Below, piece after piece: positions 58,854-64,000 of a stretch of 64,000 nucleotides of DNA (the first letter of the stretch is position 1; each line of letters begins with the position of its first letter). This stretch comes from Litoditis marina. Lineage: Eukaryota > Nematoda > Chromadorea > Rhabditida > Rhabditidae. The notes below the pieces were generated by a model. The model was not told where the DNA came from, searched no databases, and saw nothing but the letters and a program-made list of their open reading frames with translations. Both the position numbers and the translations under genes were made by a program. The stretch spans positions 2,732,501 through 2,796,500 of the forward strand of contig OZ038437.1 of the NCBI GenBank assembly GCA_964036275.1, given 5' to 3'.

Positions 58854-61800
58854 ATGTCGGGAAATGACTACAGCCGGCTGTCTAAAACTCGCCCGATTCA
58901 CTCGTTCACTGTCGACAAGGATCAAAACGTTCGAATGGGTCCAGGGGGCGCCCATTATCTCTACGACAAGCATGTCACCGACCGCAATGTCAACATCGAT
59001 CTGAATGTCGGTTTTGACAGTTTTCGGTTCTGGGTAAGTCATTTGGTTACTATTTTGCAGTGTTTCCATTGGTATCAAGTCCCACCACAAAACACCGAGA
59101 AAAACTATCGTATTGAGTTTTAAATGCCGGATATCACAGTTTTTGTCGGTTCTGGGTAAGTTCTTCCCATACTGCAATTAAGTTATCCGATTAGCCAGAA
59201 AAATTCAAAAAAGGGTAAATAACGGCGTAAAAGGGTAAATAACGGCGTTGGTTATGGTATTGTGCCAACAACCGTTTTTTATAGAGACCTAATAGTTTTC
59301 GATTCCATTTCGTAAATATCAGCAAGATTTGCTTGTTTTTTTTTATAGCTAATAACTGATTTATTTTTGTGCTCCAAAGCTCAACTCACACCTCACCAGT
59401 CAGTCAGTCATGAACTGTTTCACTACATACTTTGTTTTCCACAAAAATTGATCGAACTACAGGTGTTTTATCTGGATTACTAAACTGACAAGCTGGTAAC
59501 TAAATGGGGTTCAAGCAGTCAAGTTCTGAAATTGTTGAAATTAGACTAGTTTGAATTGCTGATTTTGAAGAAAAACGGATTTTGAGACAAGAATCAATGA
59601 ATCATCCAACAAAGTCGCCCTATGTTTGTTTCACTACTATTTATTGCAAATGTGTGTTACAGGATTGTACCGGAGCGATTCGTTATCGATCCGATTGCCG
59701 TTGGCTCATGGAGGCAACTCCGGCTGGATCTGACATCAAAGAGGTACGAGAAAAGCCCGATTCTATATCTAACCGGGTTTTTCGTTAACCTAACCGATTT
59801 TTGGTAACTCATTTTTGAGTTTACCCCGCAGGTAACCAGTAGGTAACCTAAATCTAAATTTCGGTTACCGTTTAAACTAATGATAAAAAACCACAGTTTC
59901 GATTAGAAAAACAGGTGTCCAGTTATTCATTTTAGGCTACCTACCGGTTGCCTGTGAGGTAACCCAAAATAAGGTTTCGAAAAAACGGGTTAGATATATA
60001 ATTCACCGAATTTGCACTAATTATGAGTATGGTGAGGTCTAGCCGGGTTTTTTTGGTAACCAGCAAATATGTTGTTTACCCTTATTTCAAACGATTACCG
60101 GATTTAGTTTTGGTTTACTTGCTGAGTTTCTTTGAGGTAACCTGAAAAAGTGGTTACCAAAGCAGGATTGGTTACCGGAAAACCCGATCAGGCATAGAAT
60201 CGGTCGTATAAGTAGTGACTATAGCAAATTCGCCCTATAGTAGGAGTAAATAGAATAGTCACGTGAAGTTAGCATTCTAATGAGGCATCGTGCACTTTGT
60301 CATTGCACGTTTCTGAGTTCTGTGTTAAACATGTTATATGGTTGTGTTCAGGTTCTCGGTGGAGCCGACTTCTTTTGTTCCGATGTCATTCTGCGGAAAA
60401 TCGCCTCCACAGATTACGGTCCAAAGAACGCCTGGTCCTTCGTGGCTGTGAAGAGGAATGGAGTCATCTTTCTCTGTGAGACTGGGTTGGTAACATAAAC
60501 CTACTACGGTAAACTGTCCGAATAGCGGGAGGGAAAGTTCAAAAAACGAAAAAAATGCAAAATTCGAAGTGTTTCACTTAATGGAATCGAGAAACGGCGA
60601 ATTAACGAAGAACATGTGTTATTGTGAACCAGGAACATACTGTTTTTCGCGTGTGGAGGCTATGCTAATCGATTCTTCTCCAACTGTACTGCCTAAATCG
60701 TCTCTGGTTTTTACAGTTGCAGATTTGATTGACCAAACGCGATTCGCACCAAATCTTAATTTAGATGGTTAATAATATTTATTGAACCATGAGATTCAGA
60801 GTAAAGAAGAGGTATTTAAAGTTGGACGATTTTGTGGACCAATCCCAACGTGTAGGTCCTTTGAACTGCAGTTGAAAAATGTATTGCAGTTTAAAGAACT
60901 GAAGCGCTGGAATTGGACCACATAATCATACACCGCCAAGGCCCCTCATAAAAGGGGGAGTCGCGAACAAATCCTTGTGAAAAGTAGGGGTCGCGAACTG
61001 TCAACTAACGATTTTTCATACAAAATCAACTCAAATCGTACGGAAATTAGTTGAATATCGCCGTTTTGGGGGGTCGCGACACTAGAAAACACGGAAGGGT
61101 CGCGAGAATTTTGAAGGATTAGGAGGCCCTTGGCGGTGTATGCACATAATCGTCCTTTTTAAAATACCATTCATTTATTTTCATTCAGAGATATCGAAAA
61201 TGCGAAACGGGATTCGAACGACGTGACTGCGTATTGGGGACGGAAGTTCATTCAGTGTATGCGATCAGTGGAGAAGCACGTGGGTTAACTTGTGTTCAAC
61301 ATATAGGGAGTGTCCAAATATTCATTGTAGTTTGTGTTTGATTTGGGCACAGCTTCAAGTTCTGCTTTACAGCGGCGTCGTAAAGAGCGAACCCTGTAGC
61401 AGAGAAATACGGAATATGGTGCTGTTTTTAGACACACAACACACTACGCCCCTTTATGAATTTAACCAATAGAAAAACTGCACATTTGTTTTACTATTGA
61501 TATACTTTGGTTTTAAGGATATTCCTAAATGGTTTTCAGGGTATTCCTAACACCGAGGCCGCGGTTGTGCAAGAAGACGAGTTGCGTGTTGTGTCGTCGA
61601 CCACGCTGCTATCTTCTGAAGGAACCGAGCCACTTCATCTGGTAGTCTGTGGAGGAGTCGATTGTCTGGATAGCGGTTGGTTTTGTTTGAATAGCAGTTG
61701 GTTTTGGTTGAATAGAGGTTGGTCTTGGTTGGTTGGTTGGTTAAATAGTGGTTGGACTCGGACGATGGGTTGAATAGTGGTTGGTCTTGGACGGTTGGTT

Positions 61801-63661
61801 GGTTGCATAGTGGTTAGTCTCGTTTGCTTGAATAGCGGTTGGTCCTTGGTTAACGGTTCGTCTTGGTTGGTTGGTTGGTTAGCGGTTCGTCTTGATGGCC
61901 AACGGTATATATATATATATATATATATAACCGTATAATTGAGTATTTTTTCGATGACCGAACCAGGTTTGGTAACTCTTTTTATGGTTACCTGAACTGT
62001 AGAGGAGCCTATTCAGCTAGTAGCTGTGGAGGATACGATCGTTTGGATAGCGGTTGGTATTGGTTGAAGCATGCTTGGTTGGTCGGTTTGGTCTTCAGTT
62101 AGTGGTTGGTCTTGGTTGGAGCCACAAGTAAAAAAATATATCTCTGAAAACGGCCTCCTTTTCGACTATTACAAAAAATAAGCCTGTTAATTTCACTTTC
62201 AGATGGCGCCCCGATCAAATTGAAGACCCATGCCTTGAGGGCTCGAAACTACTTGCGACACAAGACCCGCGACACTTATCTACAGTGTCGTCTGGTGGGA
62301 GTTGAGAATGTTGTGATTGGAGCCAGAGATGATAGGGCACATGTTCGAGTGGTCAGTTGGATTTGTAGTTTGATCCGCACTGTTCAAAGATTTGCAGTTT
62401 GCTCTGCATTGATCTGAAGATTTTTAGTTTGACCCGCACAATTCTAAAACTGTTGTGTATTGTGTTCCTAGTGTGATTCGGTTTTGTGGGAGTTGGGAAG
62501 TTGAGCATGTTGTTATTGGAGCCAGGGATGAGAAGGCGCATGTTCGAGTTGTTAGTTTTTGGAGAAATTTGGCTGTAATTTATAGTACTTGGAGCCTGAA
62601 CAATCTGGATTTGTAGTTTGGTCTTTATTATCATGAAAACTGTTATGTTTCTAGTTTGATTACGCTTATCGTGTACATGTTGGAGTCGTCAATTTTGATT
62701 TAAAGTTTGGTGTTGTTGAAATAAGTGGGATCAAACTACAAACACAGTAGGCGGCGGAGTCCTTCATTCGATTCTTACTGGCTTTCCGAACCAGCTCACC
62801 GAAGTATGTTTATAGGTGGAGAGGGTGACGGATGCCCAGATCTGCCAGCGGGGCAAGGCTGAGTGGATCTTCAACGACTGCATGAATGTGCTGCACATCA
62901 TTCTCAGCAGTGTTCGCGATTCCCTTGAGGTGAGTTAATCATATACCAGTAAAGTGGTCCAAATAGTCAGAAAAAATCGAAAAATGGACTACTTTAAACC
63001 AGTATTCCGATGACCATAAGAGGGCCTATTTAAAGTTTTTTTTCCTTCCATTTCATCAATTTCACTCATGCTATATTACAGTTCGTAGTATTTTAGAATG
63101 ATCGAAGTGAGGGGCTGGTACAGAGTGACAGCAACTGTTGCCAGTTCCAACCTCGCAACCTCGTTGGTTACAAGCTTTATAAAATACAAATAAATTCGCC
63201 CCTGGTAATTCAAGACCTTAGCGATTTTGCCACATTTAAGTGGTTCGCCACGCTGTATTGGGGACCAGCTTTCCAATTTGTGGGTTTTAAATTCGAACTT
63301 GAAACTTGAAACAACTCGATTAACAACCGTACGCTGTGTTCTCAGTTTTTTGGTATGGTTCAGGGTTCGCTTTTTTAAAGCAGGCGTATACGGTGTATGT
63401 TTCCCTATCTCGCTACTTTTGTAGTTCGATTTCGTTGCTTTTAGGTTGAATGTCGTGAATTAGGGCGTGACTTGAGATCAACTACAACAATTTTTTTTAT
63501 CAAAAGTTCTTTTAATTATCATTTTTCAGAACGCCAACGGCGCCTGTCTTATCGTGGAGAAGAGCTCCGTCTCGTGTGTCATCAACCAGAAGTTGTCGGT
63601 CTCTCCGACCGATATGAACTTCCTGTCCGACGATTTTAAGGCTCACTTCAATCTGAAATAA
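58854..63661 (+). CDS. DXO/Rai1-like protein, predicted catalytically dead
   Basis: Eight exons: 58854-59033, 59663-59743, 60352-60475, 61191-61279, 61540-61675, 62203-62351, 62816-62929, 63530-63661; 1005 nt, 334 residues. The ATG follows TTTTTTACAG directly. Family marks: NAWSFVAVKRNGVIFL, AYWGRKFIQC (motif II, residues 142-151), HLVVCGGVDCLDS (motif III, 191-203), IKLKT (motif IV, 208-212), then YLQCRLVGV and FNDCMN in the C-terminal half. DXO/Rai1 enzymes remove incomplete mRNA caps using motif II GxKFE, motif III ExD and motif IV ExK. Here the three glutamates are I149, G197 and K209, while D199, K211 and Q231 remain. Exon 5 must run to 61675 to keep motif III and the phase. The exon 4 acceptor is the second AG of CAGAG; the first would create a stop. 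The tandem copy at 55853 is its degraded relative. Confidence 0.82.
59757..60006. mobile_element. Mutator-like MITE
   Basis: GATTCTATATCTAACCGGGT to TTAGATATATAATTCACC. It starts about 15 bp after the donor of DXO-like exon 2. No clear duplication; an older, partial relative follows at 60030-60200. Confidence 0.7.
60243..60350 (+). repeat. dispersed repeat ending at an exon acceptor
   Basis: Copy of the 5735 family whose 3' end (GTGTTAAACATG...) runs into the GTTGTGTTCAG acceptor of DXO-like exon 3 at 60351. Confidence 0.65.
60817..61160. repeat. MITE, GGACGATTATGTGG family, interrupted
   Basis: Hairpin copy split by the hAT-like element at 60927-61142; the two parts are 60817-60926 and 61143-61160. 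Confidence 0.85.
60927..61142. mobile_element. hAT-like MITE nested in another MITE
   Basis: 216 bp with CATACACCGCCAAGG ends, flanked by a perfect 8-bp duplication CACATAAT (60919-60926 and 61143-61150) of the host MITE. Sister of 25910-26131. Confidence 0.88.
61676..62110 (+). repeat. GGTT-rich minisatellite and TA microsatellite in intron 5
   Basis: Irregular units such as GAATAGCGGTTGGTYTTGGTT and (GGTT)n at 61676-61890, then (TA)n at 61906-61929, then more GGTTGG units to 62110. It starts right at the exon 5 donor (GTTGGT), so the donor itself is part of the repeat. Confidence 0.8.
62480..62560 (+). repeat. partial duplicate of DXO-like exon 6
   Basis: GTGGGAGTTGGGAAGTTGAG and TTGGAGCCAGGGATGAGAAG resemble the last 65 bases of exon 6 (62290-62351), with several changes. 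It lies in intron 6 and has no splice role visible. Confidence 0.75.
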
Positions 63662-63796
63662 TTGTTATTCACACAAAAGAAGTCCAGTTTTGATTATCCT
63701 CACTTGAAATTTCGTTATTTTTGTACCAGAAATATGTCTATTCTCCCGATTTTGGCAAAAACGGATCCCATTTTAAATGTTGCTATTACAATCCGT

Positions 63797-63814
63797 CCCC
63801 CCCCCCCCCCCCCC
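63797..63814 (+). repeat. 18-base poly-C run
   Basis: Downstream of the DXO-like gene; the rest of the window to 64000 shows nothing else. Confidence 0.9.
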
Positions 63815-64000
63815 TTATCCCAAAAGTAACATAGTTCACATTTGATCAATACTTCGGTAATTCTCGGTGTAGGTTACTTCTTTGTTACTTTTTCAATTTG
63901 CCGCCTTTGTCAATAGCCATCTCTCCTCGTAGTTTACTTTGGACTTTTCTCAAATCGGAGTTACCTTAGTCAAACGTGTATATAGAATGTATGTTAATGT

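Noticed and set aside
61540..61641. DXO-like exon 5 ending at the GTAGTC donor
   Set aside because: That end leaves exon 6 out of frame and removes motif III; the GTTGGT donor at 61676 keeps both.

Overview
The window looks like nuclear DNA of a free-living rhabditid nematode, probably Caenorhabditis or a close relative. The genes are split into many small exons with GTRAGT donors and strongly T-rich TTTCAG acceptors. Several first exons follow an acceptor directly, as expected for spliced-leader trans-splicing. The protein families (ASABF antibacterial peptide, C-type-lectin-like secreted protein, expanded DXO/Rai1 relatives, RING/B-box proteins) also fit nematodes. No species can be named from sequence alone. 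Most of the window is intron and intergenic DNA packed with small inverted-repeat transposons, tandem repeats, tRNA-like elements and long G or C runs. Exons below were placed by eye from splice signals, matching phase and paralogue comparison.

Region by region. 0-7 kb: a minus-strand secreted C-type-lectin-like gene, leaving the window at its 3' end. 7.7-8.7 kb: a two-exon ASABF antimicrobial peptide gene. 9.4-13.3 kb: a three-exon minus-strand gene for a small lysine-rich protein, plus an orphan duplicate of its last exon in inverted orientation, separated by G/C-rich inverted repeats. 14-23 kb: no convincing gene; palindromes, tandem repeats, a perfect 153-bp duplication. 23.1-27.9 kb: ten-exon RING/B-box-like gene A, with an unrelated open frame inside its last intron. 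28-32 kb: transposon-like DNA. 32.5-46.2 kb: ten-exon RING/B-box-like gene B, a paralogue of A with identical intron phases; its intron 2 has swollen from 0.4 to 7.4 kb and holds a minisatellite of about 1.85 kb. 47.7-51.8 kb: eight-exon gene for an RGG-started, DDX1-type SPRY protein lacking the helicase. 52-55.8 kb: GGCGCC tandem repeat, a perfect 151-bp hairpin, CTACTAG-rich element. 55.85-63.66 kb: two tandem DXO/Rai1-like genes, the first shortened and decayed, the second full length but lacking the three catalytic glutamates.

The most noteworthy items are: the predicted DXO pseudoenzyme and its decayed neighbour; the RING/B-box pair with an all-cysteine RING; a Mutator-type MITE inserted exactly at a splice donor so that its target-site duplication copied the donor; a shared motif containing TTTGGCGCGA upstream of two gene starts; a tRNA-derived SINE-like family; and the multi-frame-open minisatellite in gene B. 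Nothing proves a wholly new system. The functional links between the neighbouring RING/B-box, SPRY and DXO-like genes (possibly RNA or foreign nucleic-acid sensing) are inference.
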